The notes beneath the pieces were generated by a model. That model saw nothing but the letters and a program-made list of their open reading frames with translations, was not told the origin of the DNA and did not search any database. A stretch of 64,000 nt of DNA, from positions 15,128,001 through 15,192,000 of the forward strand of contig NC_091973.1 of assembly GCF_036711975.1 (NCBI RefSeq). Direction: 5' to 3'. Within the stretch, counting starts at the first letter, position 1; each line of letters starts with the position of its first letter. The position numbers were made by a program, and so were the translations under genes. Source of the DNA: Onthophagus taurus (taxonomy: Eukaryota > Arthropoda > Insecta > Coleoptera > Scarabaeidae). This document shows positions 32,867-45,120 of this stretch, piece by piece.

Positions 32867-34169
32867 ATGTCAGTTGACGATTTGCTCAATAATTTACAAA
32901 GACTCACACTGTCTTCAGAAGAATTTCTTACTATAAATTCCTTAATAAATTCCGTAATCACAAACGTTACGAACACTCCAAATTTAAATTTAGAAATCAC
33001 TTTTAAACCAGAATATTTAAATTGCGTTCCTCAATTTGATGGAAATCCGAATGAATTGAATCGCTACATACAAACTTGTCAAAGTTTAATTACCGCATTT
33101 TATGACGTAAGTAAACCTAACGATTTTCAAAATATTTATTTACTAAATTCTTTAATTGGTAAATTAACCGGAAATGCTAAATTAGTAGTAAATATTCAAA
33201 ACGGCTCCACCTTTCTTTAGGGAGTCTTTAAAAATCACTCTTCAACGTAATTTCGCAGACCAAAGAGACGAAGCTTGTTTAAATAGAGATCTAGTTATGT
33301 TACGACAAAATAATAACGAACAACCCCATCAATTTTATGACCGTTGTTTATACATTTTAAATTTAATTTGCTCGTATGTAGACATGCATGAACACACGGA
33401 ACCCGCGAAAGCTTTAAAACGAAATCTTTACAATAAATTAACACTTAAAACATTTTTATCTGGATTAAAAGAACCCTTGGGAACCACTATACGTTGCATG
33501 CGTCCCACCAACCTAAACGAAGCTCTTCAATTTGTGATTCAAGAAAATAATACACTTTATTTTCAAAATCAGACCATGAGACCAATGAGATTACCTGATT
33601 CTCAACTGAAACTGGTACAGAAACCGCAATTTCTTAAACCAGATTCACAACATTTTAAATATAACAATCATTATCCACCTCAATTTACACACCAATTCTG
33701 GGGAATGAATTCACATCAACCACCACATTACAATCAACAAAACTTTCAACCAAGACAATCAAATTTTCCCTCACAACCGATCAATATAAGACCCAATTTT
33801 AATCATCAACCACAAAGATTTCCGACAAATGCTCAAACCTTTGGTAGACCCCAAAACGCTTTTCGACCAAACCAAAACAAAAATTTTCCTACACCGACTC
33901 CAATGAGCACTAGCACTCATCAATCAAATATTTTACAAAATAACCCATTAAAACAAATGAGAATGTTTTCTGTTGAAACTGGTCAACCTAACGACGAAAA
34001 TATTTCACCTGAAAACGTCGAATTTAACAATGACTTTCAACCTAAATTTCAATCAGTTGAATCGGGAGATACCGATAATGACAATATTTACGAATCTGAT
34101 ACACAAGAATATTATAACTATAATGACGAAAATTTTTACAATCTGCCTCAATCAACCAATCAAACGTAG
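32867..34169 (+). pseudogene. gag: ERV-D gag
   Basis: Begins MSVDDLLNNLQRLTLSSEEF. The capsid-like part contains VPQFDGNPNELNRYIQTCQS and, after a frameshift at about 33205-33215, QRNFADQRDEACLNRD and QFYDRCLYILNLICSYV. The C-terminal third is very rich in Asn, Gln, Pro and Phe and ends in an acidic patch (ENFYNLPQSTNQT). There is no CCHC zinc knuckle, as in several errantivirus Gags. The pol frame opens at 34127 in the -1 frame, with a candidate slippery AAATTTT at 34130-34136. One frameshift is the only visible lesion. Confidence 0.82.
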
Positions 34170-35830
34170 AATTAGAGGAAATGTTAATAAATTCCATGTC
34201 TAGTTCTGACACCCTATCTTATATCACCTTACCCGAACATAATCTTAATTTTTTGGTAGACACCGGAGCCTCAAGATGCATTTAAACTTTATCCGAAATT
34301 AATTCAAAACGATCCTTTTATTGTTAAAACAGCTCTGCAGAAATCTACACATAAATATAGCACTTACATGCCCGCCTCAAAATTATTTAAATTACCGGAA
34401 CAAAATTTACTTAAATTTTATTTATTTAAGTTTCATGACGTATTTGACGGATGCATTGGCTTAGATAACATTCTATTATTAAAAGCTACCCTTGATTATG
34501 ATAAAGGCATAATTTTAACACCTTATGCACAAATTCAATTAAAGTATTATCAATCAAAAATACTTAATAACAATAACATAATTATTTCTGAGAGATCAGA
34601 ACAAATTGTTAAAATTAGAACATCTATTTCTGACGGAGAAATAATAATTCCGTACACCAAAATTCAAGATTGTGAAATTCCTGAAACTTTAACTATCGCA
34701 AACCAGGGATTAGCAATAACTTCCATACTTAATAAAAATGATCATTCAGTTTCGTTAGATTTAACTAAACCTCTAAAAGTAGAAAAATTCTATGAGAAAG
34801 ATTTAGAAACAATTCAATTTAATCATGTCGTAAGTTATCGTCACGACAATACAGACCAACATTTTGACTTATCTAAAATTCGGACTGATCACCTAAACGA
34901 TGAAGAAAGACAACAAATTTTAGAACTTTGTAGAGACTATTCAGATATATTTTATAATGAAAACGACCGTTTGACGTTTACTAATCAAATTAAACATGCT
35001 ATCAAAACGACAGACGAAATCCCAATTTATACGAAATCATATAGATACCCTTTCATAGATAAACCAGAAGTAGAAAATCAAATTAATAAAATGCTCGATC
35101 AAAAAATTATCAGACCCAGTAATTCCCCTTGGTCTTCTCCAATTTGGGTAGTCCCCAAAAAGATTGATTCCACTGGAAAGCAAAAATGGCGTCTAGTCAT
35201 AGATTACCGCAAGTTAAACGAAAAAACAATAAACGATAAGTACCCATTGCCTAATATCACAGATTTGTTAGATAAACTAGGCAAATGTCAATATTTTACC
35301 ACCTTAGATTTGGCTAGTGGATTCCACCAAATCGAAATGAATGAATCCGACATATCAAAAACCGCGTTTAATTGTGAAAATGGACATTATGAATTTTTAA
35401 GGATGCCATTCGGCTTAAAAAACGCATCCGCCACTTTCCAACGCGTAATGGATAACATTTTACGTGGTATTCAAAACGAAAAATGTCTTGTTTACTTAGA
35501 CGATATAATTATTTTCTCCACATCCCTACAAGAACACCTTGATAGACTAAAACAGTATTTAACAGATTAAGACAATCAAATTTTAAAATTCAATTAGACA
35601 AATCAGAATTTCTTAGAAAAGAAGTCGCGTATTTAGGTCACATAGTTACTCCGGAAGGTGTAAAACCTAATCCAGACAAAATTTCAGCAGTAAAAAAGTA
35701 CCCGATTCCTAAAACCACCAAACAAATTAAAGGATTTCTTGGATTATTAGGTTATTACCGCAAATTTATCAGAGATTTCGCGAGAATAACGAGACCCCTT
35801 ACAAAATGCTTAAAAAAAGGAGCAAAGATT
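34127..35830 (+). pseudogene. pol: ERV-D pol, protease and reverse transcriptase (left of gypsy-E)
   Basis: In the -1 frame relative to gag comes an aspartic protease core, [12 protein letters not shown], followed by a stop at about 34278 and a frame change. The RT frame from about 34330 is open to 35570 with [33 protein letters not shown] (motif A), [17 protein letters not shown] and YLDDIIIFS (motif C). A frameshift at about 35570 leads into [18 protein letters not shown] and [20 protein letters not shown]. The sequence is cut by gypsy-E after KKGAKI at the GATT target site. Pol resumes at 45121. Confidence 0.88.
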
Positions 35831-37611
35831 TGTAACGAAGTTACATTATTTTTATTTTTCAAAAACCGAATATTCCGAAAAATTACCGAAAATTAAATAT
35901 ATCCGAGTATACTTCCCACACTACCTCGATACGTTACAGTTTCCACCCGATACGTTCCTTATCACCGCCCGTTTATGCAACCCAATTCACATTTTATTAA
36001 TATTGATAATTTTCTTAATTAGACTTTGATTTTCTCCGTTTTCCATTTCGAAACCGTTATCTTAAATTCCAACAACGTTCCGTGACCGAATCATCAATAA
36101 ATGAAAGTGATTAATAAAATTGCTGAATCACGAAAACATGTGCTTTCCGAAAAATTATTATCAAATAATTAAATAATGCCGAAACTAACAAATTTCCAAA
36201 CAAGATACGACAAGCCACATGTTTCTATCAGTCCAGCCGACCGTCCCGAAGAAGTTTCAGCAGCCAGCGAGCTACCGTCGAGCTACCATATAGCGACTAT
36301 TTTTTATGATGCGAAATTAGAAATCGTAGACCGATCAAACCGATTTCAAACATTAACAAATATCATGAAATAACCGTTGAACGATTCTAAAGATGATCCG
36401 CTTATTATTAATACAATAATTCACCGAAAATCATCCCGCATCGTAATTAATTAAATTACTCCATTCCTGATGGTCATCCGTTGAAAATATTGCCCACGTA
36501 GGATTGCCCCGAACATCACCCAACTGCTGGAATTGTTTTGTGTTAAGGTGCGCGTAAATTAATACCGATTAATTGGTGTTGACGTGAAACACGTGGTCGG
36601 GAAAACGTTTGTGAATATAAGTGCCGTAAACAGTGGCCGATTTTGTTAAAAATATTTTTGTGATTTTCTGTATAAGTAAGGGTATCTTTTGATTTGTATT
36701 ATAAATTTTTCCGTTAATTATTGTTGATTAATTGTTAATTACTCCGCCGTTCTTTAACCGATTTTACCCGTTCAAAAACTGTAATTATGTAATTTTATGT
36801 CCCGCATCCGATAGCGCCGTCAGAATTTTGCTATTTTTGTTAATTAGCGCCGCGCATTGTAAATTAGTCGTTGATAACTTGTACTGATACGATCCCCCAC
36901 GCGGAAAAATCCAGTTTTCGCCCCAAAATGGTATAAATAGCCGGCCAAAATTCTGATTTTTAACAGTTCTTCATCAGATCTACAACAGTTCTTCATCAGA
37001 TCTACAACAGTTCTTCATCAGATCTACAACAGTTCTTCAACAGTTCCGAAGACACCCGCTAATTTTTTTCTTAGAAATATCCGTATTTCAATTTTACCGT
37101 AAGTCCGATTTATTTTGAAAGACTTTGATTTTATTTTTGTTAACTTTCATTAATTGTTGTACATTTTGTCTCAACCTTAATACTCTTGGAAGGTTCTTCG
37201 AGTATTCCGTTCCTTTGCACCTTAGGAAGGTTTCCAGGTGTATCCCATACCTCCGCCTCATTTTTTATTTGTTTAATTTAAACTCATTTATTATAAAGTC
37301 AAAGTCTTGTCAATTTATTCCCACCGTCCCCATTGTCCGACCGTGGTCACAAAGCAATAAACTGCCCTCCTATTTGTTTATTTTATTTTTAATAAAGTTG
37401 ATAGTTATTTGTTTTCCGAATTTTTCTTGTTTTCTTCTTTCCCATACCGAATCCCTGGATCTCCGACTGTAACCCCCAAAAGTTACCTGGAGGCGAAAGA
37501 GTTCCTTAACTCTCTAAACATAAGGTGGCGCCAAAGACCGTTAACATCCCGAACACATAACAGGGCACCAAGACCCCTTTTCCTAGGACCGAACCAGGAT
37601 AGGTCGTCGCA
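35831..37611 (+). repeat. gypsy-E 5' LTR
   Basis: 1781 bp with TATAAATA at 36932-36939 and AATAAA at 37391-37396. It contains three copies of a 22-bp unit ACAGTTCTTCATCAGATCTACA at about 36963-37028. Compared with the 3' LTR it lacks two repeat units (44 bp) and 26 bp near 35950, which together account for the 70-bp length difference. Confidence 0.93.
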
Positions 37612-37615
37612 AATT

Positions 37616-37634
37616 TGGCGCCCGAGCAGGGACC
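37616..37634 (+). promoter_or_regulatory. gypsy-E primer-binding site (tRNA-Lys type)
   Basis: TGGCGCCCGAGCAGGGACC, four bases after the LTR, differs at one base from the lysine-tRNA primer site familiar from lentiviruses. Confidence 0.75.
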
Positions 37635-37769
37635 GTTTTATCGAACAGAAGGAAGAAGAATAAGGATCATTATCCGAAAATAAGGAAGAGAAGCAGCAAC
37701 ACCGTTATTTTTATTTTTCTATTTTATAAATTTATTTTCCGATTAAATTATTAATACCGTTAGGACAAA

Positions 37770-39826
37770 ATGGCTTCTGAGGACGAACAGGTAGATCTAG
37801 AGGTAAATGAAATGGATCTCGGAATCACCGCTGGCCGAACAGGATGGATTTATACACTTCGGAAAACGGAGTTAGAACTGGAGTTAGAAAAATTCCGCCT
37901 GGAGAAGACTGGAACTGTAGACGAAATGCGAAAGAGGTTGGCAAAATTCATTAAGGAAGGAAGAAGAACACCACAAGTACAACCGGAACCAATCCCTTTT
38001 CTATTTCCCACTATTACAACCGAAAAACCTAGAAGTCCGATAAATTACAAACCTCCTGATTTCCAGCATCGTTCTTCCTCACGTCCACCGTCTCCACACA
38101 ACCGTACCGATTTAACCATTTCACATCGTTCCAATCTCCGCCTAGACCGATGGAATATCTCTTTCCAGGGACTGTTTGATGAACCGATTGCTTTCCTAGA
38201 AAAAGTTGAAGAGATCTGTGCCGCACAGGGAATTCCCTTAGATGAACTGCTTCCCAGAATGCCCGAACTGTTACGCGGAGAAGCCGCTTTGTGGTTTAGA
38301 AACAACCGACGATTCTGGAGAACTTGGGATCAATTTTCCGCAGATTTCAAGATGATGTATTTTCCTGTAAATTACCAAGAAGATCTGGAAGCGGAAATAG
38401 CGAGGCGCTTGCAACGCCCAAACGAACCGTTAGGATTATACATAACCGAAGTACAGACCTTGATTCGTCGTCGCGGGAATATCTCTCCTGCTAATGAATT
38501 ACAATGGCTTTACCGAAACCTTCTCCCTCAATACCGGCAATTTATTAGAAGAACGGACTTCACCGATATTCATACTTTCATGAAAATAGTCCGCGAATAT
38601 GAGCAAATTCACTCCGAACTATACCGTCGAAAGGTAATGCCCGTCCCGCCGAAAAATACAGTACAAAACGGAAATTATACACCTCGAGTACAACAGTCAA
38701 GTCCTTCAACAAACCCGCCGAATCAAAGAACTCAAAGTCAACAATGGTGCAACAACAGAAATACGACAACTACGCAGATTTTGGGAATACCAAAACAAAA
38801 TAACACCGACAGTCGACAAAACGCTACCGGTACCATCCCAAAGACTACACCACTGAGAAATAACAATCCCTTATGCTGGAGATGCGGGGAGACTGGTCAT
38901 TACCGTCATCAATGCACTGGACAACCGAAATTATTCTGTTCCAGATGTAAGAAACAAGGAGTTCTATCCAGAAATTGTCCTTGCAACCGATCCTCGACTT
39001 CACCGATATTTTTAACATCACCTGATGTGCGACCGCACGTTAAAGTAAGAATTTTGGGAAAAGATTTTTCCGCATTAATTGATACCGGATCAGTTTATTC
39101 ATATGTGGGTAATGCGATTAATCGTAGATGCCAAAACAAAAAGTTATCTCCGATACAATCACCCGTCCCGTCCGCTCGTTTAGCAAATGGAGCTACTACC
39201 GAAATCCCATTCGCATACCGACTCAAGATGGATATAGCTGAGGTAAAATGCACCGCCGTAGTACCGTATCCGCCAAACTTAACCACCGATATGATTATCG
39301 GAATGGATTTAATAAGAAGGCAGAAATTATGTCTAAATTACAATCAATTTACACATACCATCCAGAACCGACAATTTTCTCTTTTAGAATCCGAATGTAG
39401 CCCAATCGGAAGTATTTGCAAGATATTGCCATCATCCGAATTAACTAGCGATGAAGACCGTGTTCTAAGTAAGTTCCTACAGGGTCAATTACCCAGATTC
39501 CAGGATATTCAAGGAGTAACCCCGTTAATCCAACACGAAATCAAATTGTTGGATCCTGAACCGATTAAGCAACGATATCGTCCACAGAATCCGTATATAC
39601 AGGAAGCAATTAATTCCGAAGTCGACGAGATGTTGAAAGAAAACATCATCGAACCATCTAAAAGCCCATGGAGTTCACCAATCGTTATGGTCCGAAAGAA
39701 AGATGGTAAATTCCGATTCTGCGTGGATTTTCGAAAAGTTAATTCCGTCACCAGGAAAGACGCATACCCGTTACCGTTAATTAATGCCATACTCGATAAA
39801 CTCCGCTACGCCAGATACATCTCCTG
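37770..39826 (+). pseudogene. gypsy-E gag-pol, Gag to RT palm
   Basis: One continuous frame from ATG 37770. Gag has an acidic N-terminus and a capsid-like region (WNISFQGLFDEPIAFLEKVE, ALWFRNNRRFW, RRLQRPNEPLGLYITEV). Two zinc knuckles follow: a standard CWRCGETGHYRHQC and a second, histidine-less CSRCKKQGVLSRNCPC. The protease has ALIDTGSVYSYV and the RT starts with RFCVDFRKVNSV. The frame ends at ARYIS, where about ten bases are missing, which removes the motif A aspartate expected next. The following frame resumes with KQGYWQVALTPES. The fusion of gag and pol in one frame is shared with gypsy-F. Confidence 0.88.
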
Positions 39827-41290
39827 AAACAAGGATACTGGCAGGTGGCATTAACACCCGAAAGTCGACCAATTACCGCATTCACTGTACCAGGAAGAGG
39901 ACTGTATCAATTCCGAGTAATGCCGTTTGGACTTCACGCCGCTCCAGCTACTTTCCAACGTTTAATGGACCGGATCATAGGGCCAGAACTAGATCCGTTT
40001 TGTTTCGCCTATTTAGACGACATAATTGTTCTGGGACGAACATTAAACGAACATTTAGAAAACCTCCGACACGTGTTTGATAGACTGATTCAAGCAAACC
40101 TCCGAATAAATCCCGAAAAGTGCGAATTTGGGAAGAAATCTTTGCGCTATTTAGGACATATTGTAACTGATCAAGGAATCCGGACCGACCCCGAAAAGAT
40201 AGCCGCAATTAAAGCTATCTCCGTTCCGACTACTGTTCGTGGTTTACGAAGATTTTTAGGAATTGCCTCCTGGTATCGCCGATTTATACCAAATTTCTCT
40301 AAGATATCAGCAACGTTAAATCAATTACTAAAAAAGAAACAACGATGGAGTTGGACCGAAGAACAGGAAACCGTATTTACCGCTCTGAAATCCGCTCTTA
40401 CCGATACTCCTGTATTAACGTGTCCTGATTTCAGTAAGAAATTTACGCTCCAGACCGACGCTTCTAACCAGGGACTCGGAGCAGCGTTAACCCAACCCAG
40501 CGGGGATGGAGGAGAACATGTGATTGCCTATGCCAGCCGCTCTTTAAACGAAACCGAACAATCATATTCCGTAACAGAAAAAGAATGTTTAGCCATAGTC
40601 TGGGGCATAGAGAAAATGAGACCGTATCTTGAAGGATATAAATTTACCGTAATAACAGACCATCAATCCCTCAGATGGTTACATTCGATAAAAAGTCCGT
40701 CAGGAAGAATAGCTAGATGGGCTATGTATCTAGAACAATTTGACTTTGATGTCTGTTGCATTAAAAACGGGAGACTCTACCGACATTTTTGGGATACACT
40801 AGACTTTAATGAGATGGAGATGACCGACCCGTGGAAACTTTGTCTTCCGAAATCATTACGACACCAGATTCTTAAGGAAAATCACGATTCACCGACGACA
40901 GGACATTTGGGAATTGCTAAGACGGCTACTAAGATCGCCCAACGATATTACTGGCCGGGAATTTTCCGAGACATCGCAAAATATGTTAGAAGTTGTAAGT
41001 CGTGTCAACAAAAAAGGGAAATTGTTATCTAGTAGTCTTTCTAGATCGTTTCACCAAGTGGGTAGAGTGCCGACCTCTACGAAGCGCTACAGCAAAGGCA
41101 GTGTCCAAAGCACTATATGAAACCGTAATAACAAAGTTTGGATGTAAAAAAACCGTTATAACCGATAATGGAACACAATTTACCGGACAGCCATTTCAAG
41201 AGTTATTGGATGATCTTGGAATTCATCACCGTATACTCCGCAAGCAAATCCCGTTGAACGGACCAACCGAACAATTAAAACCATGATCGC
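39827..41290 (+). pseudogene. gypsy-E pol, RT C-part, RNase H and damaged integrase
   Basis: RT continues with RVMPFGLHAAPATFQRLMD and YLDDIIVLG (motif C). RNase H shows TLQTDASNQGLGA, SVTEKECLAIVWGIEKM and TDHQSLRWL. After FDFDVCCIKN sequence is lost up to RHFWDTLDFNEMEM. The zinc domain (HDSPTTGHLGIAKTAT ... CKSCQQ) then runs into a frame change at about 41005, where the first integrase Asp (family DFxGPLP block) is missing. LVVFLDRFTKWVE and ITDNGTQF (second Asp) remain. Another frameshift at about 41240 precedes the NPVERTNRTIK glutamate block. Integrase is not functional. Confidence 0.85.
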
Positions 41291-42248
41291 ACAATTTTGT
41301 GAAGAGAATCACAAATTATGGGATGAATTTTTACCCGATTTGGTCTTCGCAATCAATACCGCAAAACATGATACTACCGGATATTCCCCAGCATTTTTAA
41401 ACTTTGGAAGAGAATTAGAAGTCCCGAAAGGTCTTTACCGGATAAATGAACTAGAGTCAAAGGAATTGGAAAATGAAGACATGGGACATGCCCGAACTTT
41501 ACATGCCTCAAAACTTCAGAAAATGAAAGACATTACCGATTTTGTCCAAATGAGGATAGCCCGAGGGTTTAATGAACAAAGCCATCATTAAAACCTCCGA
41601 AGACGAGACTGGCGACCGAAATTAAAAGAACTAGTAATGAAGAAAGAACATCATCTCTCGTCGCAACAGAAAGGTTTTGCGGCGAAACTAGCTCCAAAAT
41701 ATTCCGGTCCCTATGTGGTGTCTCGCATCCTATCACCCGTTGTATATGAAGTCCAAAATGTCCGTGGAAACCGATCCTACCGAGTCCATGTCAAAGATCT
41801 AAAACCGAATTTTTTTTACCGTAATCTAGATGCCGAAAAGAGTACAAAAAGTTTGGAAACTCAGAGGGAAGAGAGGGCTAAGGAGATCGCCAAAGAGCTC
41901 CAGGGAAGGATCGAAGCCAAGAAGAGGAAGAGGGTGATAATGCCGTGTCAGATATTGCTCTCACAGTTAAATCTGAACGGCACAGAACCATTTCAACCTT
42001 CTCCGCCGACTTCTTATACCGATTTAAATGCCCTGAAAACTCCCTCCTCCGACGAAAACCCGACCGAACCGAAAGAGACCCCGATAACGGATGCGGATTT
42101 GGCGGAGGCAATCCTTAGCGGCGAACCACTAACTCCCGCCTATACCAACGCCCTGAAAAGGTTCAGACCGGAGGGAAAGACGGGAAGAATTCGGCAGCTT
42201 TTAACAGCCCGGGATGGCCGAACCGTCAGAGCCACCGTTCCCCGTTAA
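41283..42248 (+). pseudogene. gypsy-E pol, integrase C-terminal end
   Basis: The frame continues MIAQFCEENHKLWDEFLPDL, TTGYSPAFLNFGRELEVP and SHH, then a single TAA at 41589-41591. It goes on in the same frame with RRDWRPKLKEL, FAAKLAPKYSGPYVVSRIL (GPY domain) and YRVHVKDLKPNFF. A charged Pro/Glu-rich tail ends at 42248. The lone stop looks like one point change in an otherwise open tail. Confidence 0.82.
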
Positions 42249-42349
42249 TCACCGTAATATAATCCGTTGTGTTGTGCTGTTATCCGCCACCAGTCTTCCT
42301 TATAAAATAATTTGCCTTGAAATTATAAGTAATAACTTTTCTATAGAAC

Positions 42350-42979
42350 ATGTCAGATATGGACATAGACATCATGTCATTAGGGTCCTGGGAGAACTTT
42401 AATTTCGAGGAGGAAAACGGCACCATGGAACCGACAACAGAGAACCTCTCTGGCGAACCGACAACAGAGAACATCTCTGGCGAACCGACAACAGGGAACA
42501 TATCCGACGAACCGACAACAGAGAACATCTCCTGCGAACCGACAACAGAGAACATCTCCGACGAACCGACAACCGAGAACACCGCAACCCACCGCAAACA
42601 ATATAAAGACTTCGGCACGCAAACTGATGAAGTGATACCGCCACCATTACCGCCACTCTGGGAAATTCTCGACGTGCTAGGGATGTCCTTAAATAAACGA
42701 CCAAAGGAGAATCCCGAAAAACCGATACCGCCAAAACAACCAGAACCACCGAGGGCGGTAATTAAAATCAGCAAAGATACTTGCTGGAGATGCGGTAATG
42801 AGGGACATCGGCGAGAAAACTGCCAATTCGAACCAATTCTTTTCTGTTCGAGATGTGGGAAGACGGGCACAATGTCTCGATGGTGCAAATGCACCTATTG
42901 CAGCTCCTGCAAAGTATGGAGAATACCGACACAAACCAGCCAGAGACTAAAAAAAAAAAAAAATATTATTTTTTTTTGA
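42350..42979 (+). CDS. gypsy-E third ORF: zinc-knuckle protein with 9-residue repeats
   Basis: An intact 209-codon frame lies 101 bp after pol, in the position env takes in other elements. It starts MSDMDIDIMSLGSWENFNFE. A block of six 9-residue repeats of the type EPTTENISG (about residues 26-79) follows, then a GTQTDE motif, a proline-rich linker (EKPIPPKQPEPPRAV), and a C-terminal module CWRCGNEGHRRENC ... CSRCGKTGTMSRWCKC. That module resembles this element's own Gag knuckles (CWRCGETGHYRHQC ... CSRCKKQGVLSRNCPC) in spacing, including the second knuckle without histidine. It ends in a lysine run encoded by poly-A. There is no signal peptide or membrane segment, so it is not an envelope. 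Function unknown; nucleic-acid binding is the natural inference. Confidence 0.75.
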   Translation: MSDMDIDIMSLGSWENFNFEEENGTMEPTTENLSGEPTTENISGEPTTGNISDEPTTENISCEPTTENISDEPTTENTATHRKQYKDFGTQTDEVIPPPLPPLWEILDVLGMSLNKRPKENPEKPIPPKQPEPPRAVIKISKDTCWRCGNEGHRRENCQFEPILFCSRCGKTGTMSRWCKCTYCSSCKVWRIPTQTSQRLKKKKNIIFF

Positions 42980-43269
42980 CATAGTCGTCCATGATTTTTT
43001 TATTTTTTTTCCTTAATTTTCCTTTGGGTTTAGATAACCGCATTCATTTTTTTCCGTTTTTCCTTTATTTTGAGGTCTTATTCCCCGAATTTTGTTTTAT
43101 TTATTTTAATAACCGAATGATTCATTATTTTATCTTTTTCATTTCCGAGAATTTATCATTTTCTTTTGAATTCTGACCGTACCGCAAGACGGTTAGATTC
43201 ACTAAGTTCCAGCGTTAAAGAAAAGAAAAAAAAACGCTTACGTTTTTTTTTACCGAACAAAAGGGGGTG
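42980..43269. other. gypsy-E 3' untranslated region and polypurine tract
   Basis: T-rich non-coding sequence. It ends in the polypurine tract AAAAGGGGGTG at 43259-43269, directly before the 3' LTR. Confidence 0.8.
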
Positions 43270-45120
43270 TGTAACGAAGTTACATTATTTTTATTTTTCA
43301 AAAACCGAATATTCCGAAAAATTACCGAAAATTAAATATATCCGAGTATACTTCCCACACTACCTCGATACGTTACAGTTTCCACCCGATTTGTAGAAAT
43401 TCCGAAAAAGATATCTTATCTCCTTATCACCGCCCGTTTATGCAACCCAATTCACATTTTATTAATTTTGATAATTTTCTTAATTAGACTTTGATTTTCT
43501 CCGTTTTCCATTTCGAAACCGTTATCTTAAATTCCAACAACGTTCCCTGACCGAATCATCAATAAATGAAAGTGATTAATAAAATTGCTGAATCACGAAA
43601 ACATGTGCTTTCCGAAAAATTATTATCAAATAATTAAATAATGCCGAAACTAACAAATTTCCAAACAAGATACGACAAGCCACATGTTTCTATTAGTCCA
43701 GCCGACCGTCCCGAGGAAGTTTCAGCAGCCAGCGAGCTACCGTCGAGCTACCGTATAGCGACTATTTTTTATGATGCGGAATTAGAAATCGTAGACCGAT
43801 CAAACCGATTTCAAACATTAACAAATATCATGAAATAACCGTTGAACGATTCTAAAGATGATCCGCTTATTATTAATACAATAATTCACCGAAAATCATC
43901 CCGCATCGTAATTAATTAAATTACTCCATTCCTGATGGTCATCCGTTGAAAATATTGCCCATGTAGGATTGCCCCGAACATCACCCAACTGCTGGAATTG
44001 TTTTGTGTTAAGGTGCGCGTAAATTAATACCGATTAATTGGTGTTGACGTGAAACACGTGGTCGGCAAAACGTCTGTGAATATAAGTGCCGTAAACAGTG
44101 GCCGATTTTGTTAAAAATATTTTTGTGATTTTCTGTATAAGTAAGGGTATCTTTTGATTTGTATTATAAATTTTTCCGTTAATTATTGTTGATTAATTGT
44201 TAATTACTCCGCCGTTCTTTAACCGATTTTACCCGTTCAAAAACTGTAATTATGTAATTTTATGTCCCGCATCCGATAGCGCCGTCAGAATTTTGCTATT
44301 TTTGTTAATTAGCGCCGCGCATTGTAAATTAGTCGTTGATAACTTGTACTGATACGATCCCCCACGCGGAAAAATCCAGTTTTCGCCCCAAAATGGTATA
44401 AATAGCCGGCCAAAATTCTGATTTTTAACAGTTCTTCATCAGATCTACAACAGTTCTTCATCAGATCTACAACAGTTCTTCATCAGATCTAGAACAGTTC
44501 TTCATCAGATCTACAACAGTTCTTCATCAGATCTACAACAGTTCTTCAACAGTTCCGAAGACACCCGCTAATTTTTTTCTTAGAAATATCCGTATTTCAA
44601 TTTTACCGTAAGTCCGATTTATTTTGAAAGACTTTGATTTTATTTTTGTTAACTTTCATTAATTGTTGTACATTTTGTCCCAACCTTAATACTCTTGGAA
44701 GGTTCTTCGAGTATTCCGTTCCTTTGCACCTTAGGAAGGTTTCCAGGTGTATCCCATACCTCCGCCTCATTTTTTATTTGTTTAATTTAAACTCATTTAT
44801 TATAAAGTCAAAGTCTGGTCAATTTATTCCCACAGTCCCCATTCTCCGACCGTGGTCACAAAGCAATAAACTGCCCTCCTATTTGTTTATTTTATTTTTA
44901 ATAAAGTTGATAGTTATTTGTTTTCCGAATTTTTCTTGTTTTCTTCTTTCCCATACCGAATCCCTGGATCTCCGACTGTAACCCCCAAAAGTTACCTGGA
45001 GGCGAAAGAGTTCCTTAACTCTCTAAACATAAGGTGGCGCCCGAGACCGTTAACATCCCGAACACATAACAGGGCACCAAGACCCCTTTTCCTAGGACCG
45101 AACCAGGATAGGTCGTCGCA
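43270..45120 (+). repeat. gypsy-E 3' LTR
   Basis: 1851 bp; TATAAATA at 44397-44404 and AATAAA at 44900-44905. It holds five copies of the 22-bp unit ACAGTTCTTCATCAGATCTACA at about 44428-44537 (one with G for C). Otherwise it is nearly identical to the 5' LTR. Confidence 0.93.

Larger units (their letters stand above)
35831..45120 (+). mobile_element. gypsy-E, Ty3/gypsy element (Osvaldo/Ulysses-like) inside ERV-D
   Basis: LTRs at 35831-37611 and 43270-45120 are TG...CA and flanked by GATT (35827-35830, 45121-45124). The primer site is TGGCGCCCGAGCAGGGACC and the polypurine tract AAAAGGGGGTG. Gag and pol share one frame, and an extra ORF follows pol where env would be. Long LTRs with a lysine-tRNA-like primer site fit the Osvaldo/Ulysses lineage; this placement is inference. 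Several indels disable pol. Confidence 0.93.

Noticed and set aside
42280..42894. Long minus-strand frames opposite the gypsy-E third ORF
   Set aside because: They are created by the in-phase 27-bp repeat, which keeps several frames open on both strands. The plus frame has the zinc-knuckle pattern and the right position after pol.
44428..44537. Regularly spaced repeats resembling a CRISPR array
   Set aside because: The 22-bp units are directly abutting with no spacers and lie in a retrotransposon LTR of a eukaryote.
27128..45040. A 65-codon frame (MPKLTNFQTRYDKPHVSISP...) at the same place in all three gypsy-E-family LTRs, and two further LTR frames starting MILFLLTF and MFSEFF
   Set aside because: The copies are near-identical because the LTRs are. 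Differences between copies include as many amino-acid-changing as silent ones, and the frames overlap the TATA box and polyadenylation regions. There is no sign of coding selection.
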